Of a DNA stretch of 64,000 bases, positions 35,943-47,302 are shown one piece after another. Position 1 is the stretch's first letter. Every line of letters begins with the position of its first letter. Under the pieces are notes generated by a model, which was not told where the DNA came from, ran no database searches, and saw only the letters and a list, made by a program, of their open reading frames with translations. The translations under genes and the position numbers were made by a program. Where the stretch lies: positions 1 to 64,000 of the forward strand of contig JAYKXP010000058.1 of assembly GCA_037176845.1 (NCBI GenBank). The letters run 5' to 3'. Source of the DNA: Paramarasmius palmivorus (taxonomy: Eukaryota; Basidiomycota; Agaricomycetes; Agaricales; Marasmiaceae).

Positions 35943-37503
35943 TGATGCCCGAATAAACTTGCGGTCAAGGAATAAGCGAACGTCGAGCCAGGCTTCGTGA
36001 GAAAGCGAGCATATTGGCCAGGCTCCCACGTGGCCAAAAAAAGAACCCAAAACTGTGATGTAAATAATTCACGAGCGATTTTTATTCTCCCATTACAATC
36101 TCAACGTATCTCTACACTCAAAAGCCCTTGGGTCGAGTTGAAGGTGCTCAGATTCTCAGAAGGGAAGGATGATGATGCGGTGCTAGTCAGTATTCTGACA
36201 CTCACCCGTCGCCCAGGCTATCCCCGATTGAGGCATGACTGAGGATCATGATACTCAGCACGACGCTAGTAAAGCCAGGCTTGATCGGTATCCAGATATC
36301 CATGTACGATCCGGCAAAGGGAGAGCGTATTAGAATACTCCAAGGTCCGTAGACTCTTCTGCGTGAAGAGAGTATCTGAATACTTTGACTTACCAAGGTC
36401 TCTCCACAGTGCTCGGTATCTGGCCACCAGCTCGCTAACGTGTATATGTCAATGGTATCGGAATACTGCTACTAGTATAAGCAGGGAGAGTTTCAGGGTA
36501 TCGAGGTGCGTATGCAATCTTGGCATATTGAAATGGATTCTGAACTTACCGTCGAATCAAGGCTGTTTCTATAGATGGACTCATGGGTTTACGAAGAAAC
36601 TATATCATTTACCTTCCATTACCAACCGCGATATTCAAGATACTCCCTTCTGTGATCTGTGCTGAAGGCATTCTATGGCGGTGTTTGGATCGGCGTATCA
36701 TGACACCGTACTCAGTAACACAGCCAACAATTCGAATGGAGTATTGAAGCACTGAGACGTTTTCGACACAAAGCGACTGGTATCGGCATACTTCCGAGAA
36801 CGAGAGGTAGCAGAATACTCGGGTTAATACTCCATTCACCAAGAAGGGATCAAGATACCTAGCGAAGGTACGTAGACAGCTTCGCAGCAGCGTATCAAGA
36901 TACCCTGACATCCTTGAAAGGTATCACTAGGTATCACCATCCTCAGATAATCATAGACGGCCAGAAGATAGCTCATGGAATGCCTCCGCCGACGCTCTCC
37001 TACACGTGCGAGCATTATAGACTACAGTACTTGGCCCTCTCTGCGCTGGCTTGACGCAATACTAATACCGGGCCTTCAAATACAGGATACTCCTACAAAC
37101 CCTGTACTCTTCGCAGTGGCCGTTTACTTCTAGGAGCACCAGTTAGCGGGATAGTACACGGATACCGTTTCAACCGTCCTACCACAAAAGCGCATGACGG
37201 AATCCCAATACCCAGAACTACCTGGGACTTGCCTACACAACGGTGAGAATCTAGCTTCTCATGAACACTGCACTCATATCAGTGGCTAGATACCTGTTGG
37301 GTCACCCAAGCACCTTCCAAGCAATCAAATACTCGCAACGATCTTATAGAGGGGCGCATAACAGAATACCAACACTGAGGTACGTGGACCATTTGTGCGC
37401 GTAATCAAATACTTAGATATCATCTTAATTCGGCGTCTAGTGTTGACAGTATTGTCGTGCTCGAATGGCAGGACACCGACGCTGGTATCGTGATACTCTG
37501 TGT
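35943..37503 (+). repeat. Left 1,561-bp inverted repeat
   Basis: Reverse complement of 57253-58813. Both borders are sharp: outside the repeat the left flank ends CCGTCAGGTA while the mirrored right flank ends CCGTTACTCT; inside, homology stops after ACACAGAG. No net indel occurs over the whole length. The repeat is non-coding in my reading: its open frames are interrupted and dominated by recurrent GTATC/GATAC words. The first 120 bases are different in character, with a palindrome-rich patch around GGCCAGGCTCCCACGTGGCC and a poly-A run. Confidence 0.95.
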
Positions 37504-38504
37504 ACCCGCCCACCACTGTATCGAGTGGGTACGTGTGAAAACTAGTCTTGATACCTTTCCTTGAATCAGGTATCTGAACAGCTTGCAGGTTTGACGGCGC
37601 GCCAATTTCTAGATGTAACCCAAAGTCATCGGAGGCAGCAGCATACACCATCCCGACGACCTCAAGACATTCTTTCTCGGTCATCTAAATCCCATGATCT
37701 GGACTTAGGGACGCACATACTCTCCTGATCTTATGGCCCCGCTGAGGATACTGACACTCTGGTACGGCATCGCATTGTTTACTGGGTATTCAGATACTCA
37801 GAGATCGTAGAATCCTCTGACCACAGTGGTGGCATACCCGAACAAAATATCACGATACTGACCGTATCAGCATGCTATGCTAATTGTACACTTCCACCAC
37901 GGAATCAAAGTATCATTGTACCGAGGTATGTAGACAATCGCAGCCGTCGGGGTCATTAGTCCTGACCACCTTTTGCGACTTTTCAGGAATTCTCTATCGG
38001 GCCTCCCAGCGTCCAAAGCCGTACGGATTCCAATGCTAAGCGAGAAAGCAAATGGCTAGGTCGCTCGTATCATGATACTCAACCCAATGATTCTCTGTAA
38101 ACTATCGTAGCATGATACCCCGCCACGCATCAACATCACTATTATCGAGGTACTCATGACCCTCTGAGCGTGGTATTCACCGATTTCTGCCGTTCTGCCG
38201 CATTCCATTCGTCATCCGAATCCAGTGTGTTGATTCATTTTGTAGTATGATGAGCCTCGCATGATATTCGTAAAGCGAGCTTCTCGGCCAGTGACATAGT
38301 TTACGGGTTCAGGTCGCGCTGAGAATGTAGATACTGAGGCGCTCTCAACTCGCACATTGAGTTCATGTTGGTAGCGTGATACCCACAGGGGGTTTTGACT
38401 GGGTCTAGTATCCAAAGTATCCAAATACTTATCGGTGTCTTTTTAGGATGGATGGCACAATACTGTCAACGGGTTGGCCTATTTTTTTTTCTTTTATTAC
38501 CATC
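37504..38504. other. Non-coding subterminal spacer, left arm
   Basis: About 1 kb between the left inverted repeat and the first MYND gene. No coding region is recognised. It continues the GTATC/GATAC motif field (for example GTATCATGATAC and GCATGATACC). A run of nine T residues lies just before the MYND ATG. Confidence 0.55.
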
Positions 38505-39291
38505 ATGCCACTCATTGCTCCTGTTGCTCCCCATCGTATTGTTCATCTCCGGTACGACTCGAACCCATGTGCTGCCTGTGGCATCAGTATGGAAGGACGG
38601 AGGATTCGGTGTGCTCTCTGCCACGCTGTGAGGTATTGTGTAAGTCTGCCCCTCTGTTATAAAATTGAAAGCACTCAGCTATACTGATGAATAGAGCACT
38701 CTGTGTCAAGATGAAGACTGGCCCGTTCATTTGTCTATCTGTCGCATATTACATCCTCTTCCTGACCACCTCCTTACATCACGTCGCGACCGCTTACTCC
38801 ATGCCGCCTGGCTCTTCGCACATATTTATCGTGTTGAGCTTGCGGTCGCTGCTATACACGGCTTTTTCCGTCATCTGGATTGCGATCCAGATATCAAGAA
38901 CGAAACTAGTCAGGTCTTTGCCCAAAGGTTCCGCAACATGGCGCGTCAATGCCTCTGGGCGATAACTTTACGGGAGAAGAGGAACGCATCGCTTAATGTT
39001 GTCAATCAGCCTCTTGCCCGCGACGTTGACTACACTGCAGGCACAGGGTATCGCATTCGTATGGCAGAGCATTATCTTTCTAAATCTGTCATGCTCCGGC
39101 TCATCGACGAGACCGAGTCCAAGCTTGGACCCCAATGCACTGGGCTTATAATCACCGTCTCCGTTCAGGATGTAGGAGGCAACTATCAGGGGCAATTCAT
39201 TGTCTGTATTGAGGTACAGAAACTTGAAACACTTCAATACGCCATTTTTTCGGAGTACGCAGAATCTGACCTTGCGTTCTGTGGATGGTAG
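38505..39291 (+). CDS. MYND zinc-finger protein, left copy
   Basis: Protein of about 245 residues with an N-terminal MYND finger: CAAC, then CALC, then RYC-STLC and HLSIC, giving all eight zinc ligands with standard spacing. MYND fingers are protein-interaction modules often linked to chromatin regulation. The single intron (donor GTAAGT) falls immediately after the RYC of the finger. The rest is a family-specific domain with AVAAIHGFFRHLD, ARQCLWAITLREK and GLIITVSVQDVGG, ending DLAFCGW. It is clearly paralogous to the minus-strand gene at 55796-56570, with the same intron position. Both lie just inside an inverted repeat and are transcribed inward. Chosen start: first ATG before the finger. 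Function unknown; I infer cargo or an accessory factor of the transposon. Confidence 0.82.
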
Positions 39292-40152
39292 AGTACTAAT
39301 TAGCACCCAAATGATTTTCCCGGCCGGAAATCAGTAGATACAGGATGGTCATTTGAACATAGCTCTGTAACAGTATAAGTACTCTTGTTGTTCAAGAAAC
39401 AACTATAAATTGACTGACTCCGCTAAGTACTTAAGCTCAGGTAAATAACTGTAAGCTACAGATAGATACCTCACCGGCTCTTTGCAACAACATAAAGGTG
39501 ATAGTGTATCGTAAAAATTGTAAGGTCAATCATTGAGAAGTATTGGGTAGAATTGTGGATAGGAATGGTGGTAACTGTTCAAATCCAAAGTAAGCGCCTA
39601 GTACCCGGGGCGCTCTCGGAAGATAGCGTCACAAACGTTACGACGTGACGTCCTGTGCTTCGTATCGGAATACCACGGATTCCTCCCTGTATCGCTATAT
39701 TCAAATGGTATGCTGTTTCTTCTGGGTATTGTTATACTCTAACTATGTTCCCAGGAGAATCAGTATCAGGATTCACGGCTCCACAATTACGCTGTATTGT
39801 ACCAGTCATAGGGTCTCGCGAATGAGAGTGGTTATGGGATTACAGCTGGAAATCTGTGAGTTGCATGTACTTGAACCCTATTTCAACTGCTAGAAGATTA
39901 TATCACGGATATAGGTTCGGGAATTTAGCTTCAGCAAGTCTGTCGATACCCACATGCATTCCATGAGCAGAACATAGTATCTGAGGACCCCAACTTCAAA
40001 AACTCGGACCTCGGTATTACCAAACCACCCTGTCTGTTCGTCAATGCTCGTAGTGTCAGGATACTCTGTGGCTCGGGTCTTGTGGTTGTCCGGATCTCTT
40101 GGGTATCTGGTATTCGGCCAATAGTGAGTATAACTCGATTGCTATATAATGC
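39292..40152. other. Non-coding spacer with further GTATC/GATAC motifs
   Basis: No gene recognised. Motif words persist (GTATCGGAATAC near 39661, GTATTGTTATAC near 39726, and half sites to about 40,105). This is the intergenic space between the 3' ends of the left MYND gene and the transposase gene. Confidence 0.5.
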
Positions 40153-43100
40153 CTACAGTCTACTAAACATACTGCTCCGAATTCGCAGACGATTCCATAT
40201 GGACACAAATACTTTTGTGTAGAGGATCGCTCGATTCTGTCTCATATAGCTCACTGCTTTCCGAATTCGACCAATTCCACTGTTTCCACACTCAGCAGCG
40301 CTAGAGTTCACCTGGGAAAGGGTCGCATTTGTCTCCGTATAAGTCGACAGGAAGGATGCCGTCGAGCATTTTGTATGTCCCTTAGCATGGAAACCGTCGA
40401 TTAGAAATTGGGTCCTGGAGAAGAATTCCGGCTCTCGCGTCATGCAATACGGGCCAAGCGCGCATGCGAAGTCGTAAATGACTCGTTTCGGTGCTGTGGG
40501 CCATCGCGTGAGCATTGCTGAAAAGACATCGTTCCTGCCTTCGCCGTTGGGGATGCAGTGGAAACCATAGCAGATGCTATGCGTACACCAGGCACACATA
40601 ATTCCTCCAGTCATCCTTCGCTGCCCATACGTCGAATAATACTTGGAGCACTTATCCCCTCTTCCATTGTCCTTATCTGCCTTCCCATCACCCGTCAGAT
40701 ATGGGTAATTTGGCCGCTGTCGAATTTGCGGAAGACTGTAACAACATCCCGTCTATTGGTTGTGTCAGCATACCGTTATCATCTAGTTGTCACGACGCAC
40801 TTTTCTCCAGTCGTCGTTACTATATCTATGGTCTTCGGGCAAGCGATCGAGAGAGCCACGCTTTAGGTGGTCTAAGATCTGGCTTCCCCGACCATGCATC
40901 CAAATGCAGAGGTCATATAGCTCCAATGGTATTCTCTGATGCATGCGGAACTCCCCTTCGATAACCAGCAGCAAGGCAGGAATGTCAACGAGTGCAGTGG
41001 CGGTTTGCAGAGACGGTACTTTAACGAACATTCCCAGCTTTTGGAGGGAGTTCTCGTTTACCATCTGCATCAAAGATTCGTCTGCGGCAAGCTTTTAGGT
41101 ATGAGTATCTCCTATTACCCTGTAATTTAATGCTTACCTGCTGGAAGAGGACAGTGTACCTATTTAGCAGCTGTCTATCCACCTGGCTGTTCGGGCCAAA
41201 AACACGTAAAAGCAGCTTTGCCATAGGAGGCACCAGGTTTTCCAACTTCCCGGCCATCTTCTTCAACTCATCTTCTGATTTACTTTGTTTGTTGCCGCTA
41301 TGATCACCTTCCTTGCCATCCTTCTCCCGAGCTACCTCCTCGTATTCTTCGGCATCTACCAACCCGTGCTGAGACCTGGTCTTTCCGCCATTCAGCCATC
41401 CAAGAAACGACTTTCGGAAAGGTCGATCCTCCTTCGCAAGCTGGAACCAGAGAGTGCTGGTGGGATATCGCCGTGAGCGGCTCACGGCTTCCGGTTCGAT
41501 AACAGTAGGTGGTTTCAGTGAACTTTGTAGGTGTTTTTTGCTAAACGCCAATGTAACACCATCCCAGATCACTGTTTCGGGCATGTCACCGCATTTAGGA
41601 CAGGTCATGTCCTTTTCCAGCAGCTGCAAACTGACGTAGGCGAACCAAGCCCCACGAAAAAGATCGTCCCCGATGAATGTTGACCCCCGCCCACTGTATA
41701 CCCGACTGACCGACTGCACAAAAGCAGCAAAAGGTGTCTCACTACTGGCCATTCGACTGGTGTATTCATCCATAAGCTCATGTGTAAAGAGCATCCCGTT
41801 GTTGTAGTTGAAGACCCCCAAGTCTCGAGTCTCCGGCCCTATGTAGCAGTGATGTCGTTTAGGGCAGATGGGACATGGCTGTAGCTCAATCCGAGCAACC
41901 TTTCGTTCAGTCAAGGTAAAAATTGTACATTCCCGCACGATCACAGGCTGAATTGGATCATAGGGAGCGCGATGCGAGCAAGCTGATCCTGATCTTTCCG
42001 GCGTCAGGTAGAACGTTGTAGGCAATTCACGCCCAGGATCTGGTCGCTTGTAGAGAGTGCAATCGGTAGGCAATGTGGCCCATGGTGGTGGTAGTATGGG
42101 AAGGTGTGATATTGCACTCTCTTCCACGACATCGTTCTCTGAATATCATAGTCAGTATATTCCAGTACTAACATTAGGTTCTTGATTCTGACGTACCCAT
42201 GGATTTAGGGCCCTCAGCATCGACCTCAGCGTTCGAAATATCACCACAGTTGCCCGCCAAGTCACTACCGATTACTTCCCCAAGAAACTTTTTGGCGCGA
42301 AAAATGTGAATACAATCCTTGCGATCTTTGCTGCATTTCCACTTTCCCCAACCATTCCCCAGACCTTCATAACTGACTACCGCACGAGCTGCCAAATTAC
42401 CGGACAGCCCCTCAACTGAAAAACGGACGAGCGCGCGATTGTCATCCCATCCTGCAGACTCGTGCCAAAACATCACCACTGCACCGTCTTAGGCCAAGGT
42501 CAATGAATTGCTGATTGCGTAGTCTTCATTCACTTACCTCGATACCATAGGTGCTCCCGGGGCTTGAAATGAGTTTCACGAAATTCGACATAGAACTCCT
42601 GGTGTATGCACGGCTTCGACCTTTTACCCTCTGGGCAGAGGCAGGTTAGTTGCAAGTTGTCTCCCACTAGCCGCGCTTCTAGGTGATACCAATGCTCCTG
42701 TAATGCATTTGTTCAGAAACACATCATTGCCGATGGATTTTTACGCACCTCACTTTCGCGTTTCTTGCCATCCCACCCTTGCACCACGTATGTGTACCGT
42801 CCAACTCGCTCATAGACAAGACAGCCAGCATCTATCATCCGAACGAAACTCTCAAAGTTCTCTTCGTTCACCGAGAGTTCTTCAGCTGTGTCAAAGCACC
42901 CAACCGTATTATCGTCATTCCCATCGTGATGATGATGAACCGAGTCAACTCTGTGGTCTAGAATTTCCTCGCAGCATATCCTCTCTGGCACATTTGGTTT
43001 ATCCTGGACAGTGGATTGCCCACCAATGCTACCACCATGCGTCGTAGTCCTGGCTCTCTTTGTGTCGCGAGCCGTTAGTCGACGGCCTTTAAACCGGCGT

Positions 43101-43297
43101 TTGATGCTCTTGGTTGGACTACGGAGCCACTGGAGCTCTGCGTCACTAGTTTCAATGACGGGTGCTAGTTGCTGTTCGTCTTCCGACTCAGAGGCAGAAA
43201 TGACTGGGGGCTTTGACTCGGGAGAATGAGGGAAATGCATCTGGGCTGATTTGTCAGCACATCGAAAATGCCATTTATTGCACTCGAACAGGGTCAT
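40153..43297 (-). CDS. KDZ-family transposase with SWIM-type zinc finger and cysteine-cluster domain
   Basis: Large transposase of about 940 residues in at least six exons with clean splice junctions. An acidic/Ser-rich, basic-patched N-terminus (SIKRRFKGRRLTARDTKRAR) is followed by a SWIM-like finger CLCPEGKRSKPCIH and a related CSKDRKDCIH motif near 42300. Then comes the KDZ-associated cysteine-cluster part (CPICPKRHHC, with ETRDLGVFNYNNGMLFTHEL and DMTCPKCGDMPETVIWDGVT). The catalytic half has VIYDFACALGPYC, then LIDGFHAKGHTKCS, then NSSAAECGNSGIGRI, placing the expected acidic residues and the H/C signature of KDZ enzymes; it ends YTKVFVSIWNRLRIRSSM. No stop or frameshift interrupts the coding chain, so the enzyme may be active. 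The ATG giving MTLFECNKWHF is 8 bases from the divergent neighbour's ATG; the true start could lie further in. Confidence 0.88.
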
Positions 43298-43305
43298 TTT
43301 GTTCC

Positions 43306-45253
43306 ATGACAATCACCTCGCATCCACCTGCTACAGGTTCACCTCCTGTTCGTCGTTCACCCCGCAAGGCTACCTCGATTCAACATGGTCCTCGACGCCA
43401 GTTATGCCAAAAATGTGATGGTCCTGCGAGGCATTACAGAGTGGATTGTCCAATATACGGGGGTAATGCGAAACGTGCTCAACGTCAAGGAGCCGTAAGT
43501 TGGTTACTCAGATTCTTGAAGATTTACTGCTGACAATAGCCCCAGGCTCGCACCAGACGTCTTGATATGCTAGCCAAAGCCGCACAGGAGACGGAGCGTC
43601 TGCAAGTCAACACAACAGACGTGGAGAACGGTTCACTGGTATGTATATTCTTGAGTTATTGTCGTTACCAACATATAACACTTCCGATAGACGAAACCAG
43701 GTATCAGTCAGGTAATTGGCAAGATTGAATACTTCTATGGTGCTGATCTATTTCCAGCCTCTTCCTCTGTCCGTACAAAACACCATTACATCCCACAATA
43801 CCAGCTCATTACATAATGTACGCTCTTTTCCTTTGAACATGGTATACTTACAGTAAACTGGTTTGTAGTCCTCTCCGGAACGTGATTTTCCTTCCCCCCC
43901 TGCAACATCCCCAGTGAACCCCTTCCATTCCGACATCTTCGGTAGCTCCCCCGGTGCGTCTCTTTACCACCTCTTTGCCTATACTTACGTGTTTTTTCTG
44001 TAGTCCACCAAACACCTATAAGACGCAGGCATCTAGAACAGCGCGAAGGCTCATTAGCCCCCGATGTAAGTACTTTCTCTACATGTTGTTTCGGTAAGCT
44101 GATAGAAAGTGGAATAAGTCTTTACCGGATCAACAAGTATGGATGTCAACTACATCCCCAGCGACGCCTTTTCGTGCCGGCATCTTCAGCTCTCCCGGTA
44201 ATTCCCTTTCACTTTGCTCTCCCCTTGTTATTCTGACATATTCCAAGTTTGCGCCACGCCTCTTGGGCCCACCAGTGAGGAACAACAGGGTCACACTCTC
44301 TTCACACCTTTGGGTAAGCAAATTTTCTTTCTTTGACATTTCTGCCCCTAATCTCACCGTGTGTAGTCTCTAGCGAGGTGCCAGGGTCTGGAGCTGCAAC
44401 CATAAATCGTGGCACAGCCCCCGATGGCAACCCTTTTGTCGCTGGTTTCCTGAACCTTCCTCTTCCCTTTAATCCTGCGGAGACATCAACCCCCACTTCC
44501 TCGTTGGCAACACCACTTCAATCTTGTCCGTCCAGCCCTACTAAAACAAGGCGTAAACGAGCTCCGCTAACTCTACCAGGGCAACCACGTATACGCCCCT
44601 GCAAGTCGAATCCTGTATATGGCCTCGTCGATGGTGCCAAGCGCGGCTGTGAAACATGGGGTTGGGTTTGCACCGGATTTCTGACCTTCCTGATACTTAC
44701 AGACCTTTTAGATGTTCCACGCAAGGGACCCAAATTGGATACACTTGCAACTTGGGCCGATTGTAACAAAAGGTTTAACGAGAAGATGCAAGCAATACTA
44801 CGTTTGGTACGTACCGTAATACCTAGATTCAAAGCTTTGTGCTAAAGTTAAGCGTGTCAGGCAGAGGAAATGGCCGAGGAAACTGGTTGTTGGGTTTATC
44901 TTGCAGCCCAAATGCCCACCGGACGCCATCAATATACACATTATACCTGTCGTCGTCTTCGCAAGGAGGCACCGGGACCTATCAACGATATCAACGCGAT
45001 AGCTTACAAGATGTTTCAGGGTTTAGTAAACTCACGGCGCAAAGATGTCCTTCAAACCGAGCTTGAGATAGCGGAGGCACGGACTGATGTGCAGAGGTTG
45101 ACTAAAGAGAACGAGATGCTGGCAAGGTCTCAAAGCGCGGCACAAGAAGTCATCGAACGGCTACGAAGTCGTCTAGCAACATCCCCTCCTACTGCTTCTG
45201 AGTTAGAACTTCTTCTTACGCAGATGACTAATGTTGTTGGTCCAAACCAATAG
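43306..45253 (+). CDS. CCHC-knuckle, Pro/Ser-rich protein with C-terminal coiled coil
   Basis: Unrecognised protein of about 440 residues in ten or so exons. The N-terminus is basic and disordered, with a zinc-knuckle-like CQKCDGPARHYRVDC (C-x2-C-x5-H-x4-C), one residue off the retroviral-type spacing. The middle repeats a short motif, FHSDIFGSSP and FRAGIFSSP, each followed by Val and each at the end of an exon. A structured region follows with GCETWGWVCTGFLTFLIL and ETGCWVYLAAQMPTGRHQY. The last exon is a long coiled coil (LQTELEIAEARTDVQRLTKE) ending NVVGPNQ. Some exon borders in 44050-44370 are uncertain. It is divergent from the transposase with 8 bases between start codons, suggesting a shared promoter or mis-set starts. 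Nucleic-acid binding is inferred from the knuckle only. Confidence 0.68.
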
Positions 45254-45342
45254 AAATCAGTGGCATGTGTTATTACTAGCGCGTGTAATTCGTCTTTGAT
45301 GGTGACTGAAATAAGATTCAATACTGATATGATGATACATTC

Positions 45343-46030
45343 TTATCGAAAATAATGAGGCTGCATGATAGGTGGCTGTTGAAGAGGAGTACCGAACATG
45401 CCATGGATGTTCCCGCACGAATGAATTTCCCCGCATGTCATCGGACTAGTAGGGAAAAGGAAGGTATCATGAAACGAGGGTAGCTGGGGGTAATCCCGGA
45501 CTAAGCTTGGTGACTCGTTGGGATAGAAAGACTGGGAAAACTGTCGCTCGGTGAGGACGGGGATATTGGGGACCGAATTGTGTTTCGTATGCAGGTCGTC
45601 CAGTTGAAGAGTGGGAGATGTTGATAGTGTAGATTCGACTGTTTCCCTGTCCAAAATGTCAGCCAAGAAGTGGTGAAGTCAAAGCTAGAAAGAGACGAAC
45701 TCAGGTGGAGTCTCTTTAAGGCGGTACTTGGGGGGCCGCGGCTCTGCCGGGACCTCAGACTGCTTGTCCTCAGATGAAGGAACCCTGGAAGTGACCTGAG
45801 GAGATGATAAAACACCTGAAGCAGTAGAGATACTCACTTCTTTGACCGCCGTTTCTTTCGCATGCGCTCCCTAGCAAGACGACGAGTCTCTTCTAGATTC
45901 CTGGCATCTCTGTGAATTGAGATGGATGGGCAATGAGTGGCAAGACATACCGAGCACGATAATTTGCCGAGGCCTTCTTATTCACCTCACGTACATCAGC
46001 AATAGTCTTGGTGGTAATCGTTTTCGCCAT
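45343..46030 (-). CDS. Small protein with Arg/Lys-rich basic helix, copy 1
   Basis: Small gene with an ATG giving MAKTITTKTIADVREVNKKA and then, across an intron, DARNLEETRRLARERMRKKR: a strongly basic helical segment like a DNA-binding basic region. The C-terminal exon is Pro/Ser/Phe-rich (FSQSFYPNESPSLVRDYPQL) and ends MQPHYFR. The junction between the basic exon and the next is uncertain: donor GTGAGT after RRSK does not match the phase of the best downstream frame, so an additional intron or a defect exists near 45780-45840. The basic segment resembles those in the two plus-strand genes to the right. No leucine zipper is evident. Confidence 0.5.
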
Positions 46031-47194
46031 GGGTGTCGTTAAAAGAGAAAAGGAGTGTGACATGTGGATGTCACGCCATATTTATGGCCTCGTGATTAAG
46101 GAAAGTTATTGGCGATTGACTCCTAACCACGGTCAGTACAGGCGATTCAGAACACATGGAGGTTTTGGTTGAAGCAACGAACGGAAGGACGACCAAATAG
46201 AAAAATAATGGCCACAGGCTCGAACCATGGCACCTAATAGCACGATCTCATACGTGTCAAGCACTCGAACCACTATACAATGACTCGGATGATTCGGACG
46301 GAGGCCGCTATGGTGGTCCAATGCTGCTCATGCTCATTGAAATGTATAAGATCAGGAATAATTATATCGTATACGGATGGAAAGGCTGATTCTAATGATT
46401 AGGGTACCTAGTAGATATCGTACCATGAACGCTCGGTTAGCAAGATTCTCATCAGGTCGGTAAGATTCTCATCAAGTAAGATTCTCATCGAAAGAAGTTA
46501 ATACCACACCGAATCCATCAATCAACGATGACGAGCATGGGACTTCAGACGGTCGCAATGTGAACATTAATCGAGCACGAACATGTTGGCTCGTGAAATC
46601 TGGTACTAGTAATAGTTCAGAACGATGTTTCCTTAGTTCATGCACTTGGGTTCTTGACATATAGAAGTGGTTTTCAAGCTAAGGTGCACTCAATGGCAGC
46701 GGATACTTGGCTTATATACCAACACCTCAGTTGATTATCGCTTCACATTTATATGATTGAGTTATACGATCCTATTTCGAGTCGGCACTGCAAGGACCTA
46801 CTAGCAAGAATTTGAGACTGTACTCATAACAAGATTACTAGTAGTAGCGTATCTATAAAGCAACACATCAGATTATGGTACTCAATGTCTTACATCTACA
46901 ACAGATTAATTCATGTTATTAGTATGGATATGGGGAATATAATATGACTCTGAGAGCTCTCAGGAAAGCTATAGTGCCCCGAAAAGTTTTCTGGGATGGC
47001 AAAGGGTATAACCTGCGTGGCGAATTTCTGGCATCGAAGGACTATCTAGGTTGCAGCGAGATCTGGGATAGTCAAATTTGTGTATGAATTATATATTCAT
47101 ATTAAGGAATGTGATATCCTAGTCTATATACCCAATCGTCGCCGACTGAACGTTTCCTCTACCATCGACGCTCTCGAAGGTCAAAGCGCAGTGA
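46031..47194. other. Intergenic AT-rich spacer
   Basis: No gene recognised. It is AT-rich with short tandem words (three near-copies of AAGATTCTCATC between 46440 and 46490). A tRNA-like fragment at about 46190-46275 is discussed among the rejected items. Confidence 0.45.
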
Positions 47195-47302
47195 GTGGTT
47201 TTGGTAGACGCTCAAGTAACGCCCACCTGTCCTGATCTCTTTCTTCCATCACTGCGTCCGGAAGACCTTCCCATCGGCCAAAATACCAGTTCCGCCCCTT
47301 CC

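Larger units (their letters stand above)
36320..40110. repeat. Array of dispersed GTATC-NN-GATAC palindromes and half sites
   Basis: A degenerate 12-bp palindrome of the form GTATY-NN-RATAC recurs across the left arm. Examples are GTATTAGAATAC (near 36329), GTATCTGAATAC (36371), GTATCGGAATAC (36450 and 39661), GTATCAAGATAC (36892), GTATCGTGATAC (37486), GTATTCAGATAC (37782) and GTATCATGATAC (38068). Many single GTATC or GATAC half sites lie between, usually followed by TC or CC. The first part is duplicated in the right repeat. Spacing is irregular, so this is not a tandem array. Subterminal short repeats bound by the transposase are known for several DNA transposon groups; that role is inferred here. 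Confidence 0.7.

Noticed and set aside
36202..36911. Open frames of 60-100 codons inside the inverted repeats, identical in both copies
   Set aside because: Identity follows from the repeat itself. The frames overlap on both strands and their sequence is dictated by the recurrent GTATC/GATAC words; no domain is present.
46190..46275. Minus-strand tRNA-like sequence with TATAGTGGTTCGAG and GGTTCGAGCC boxes
   Set aside because: The A- and B-box-like words are present, but the acceptor ends do not pair and the anticodon loop would have eight bases. At best a tRNA relic or SINE head, not a functional tRNA.
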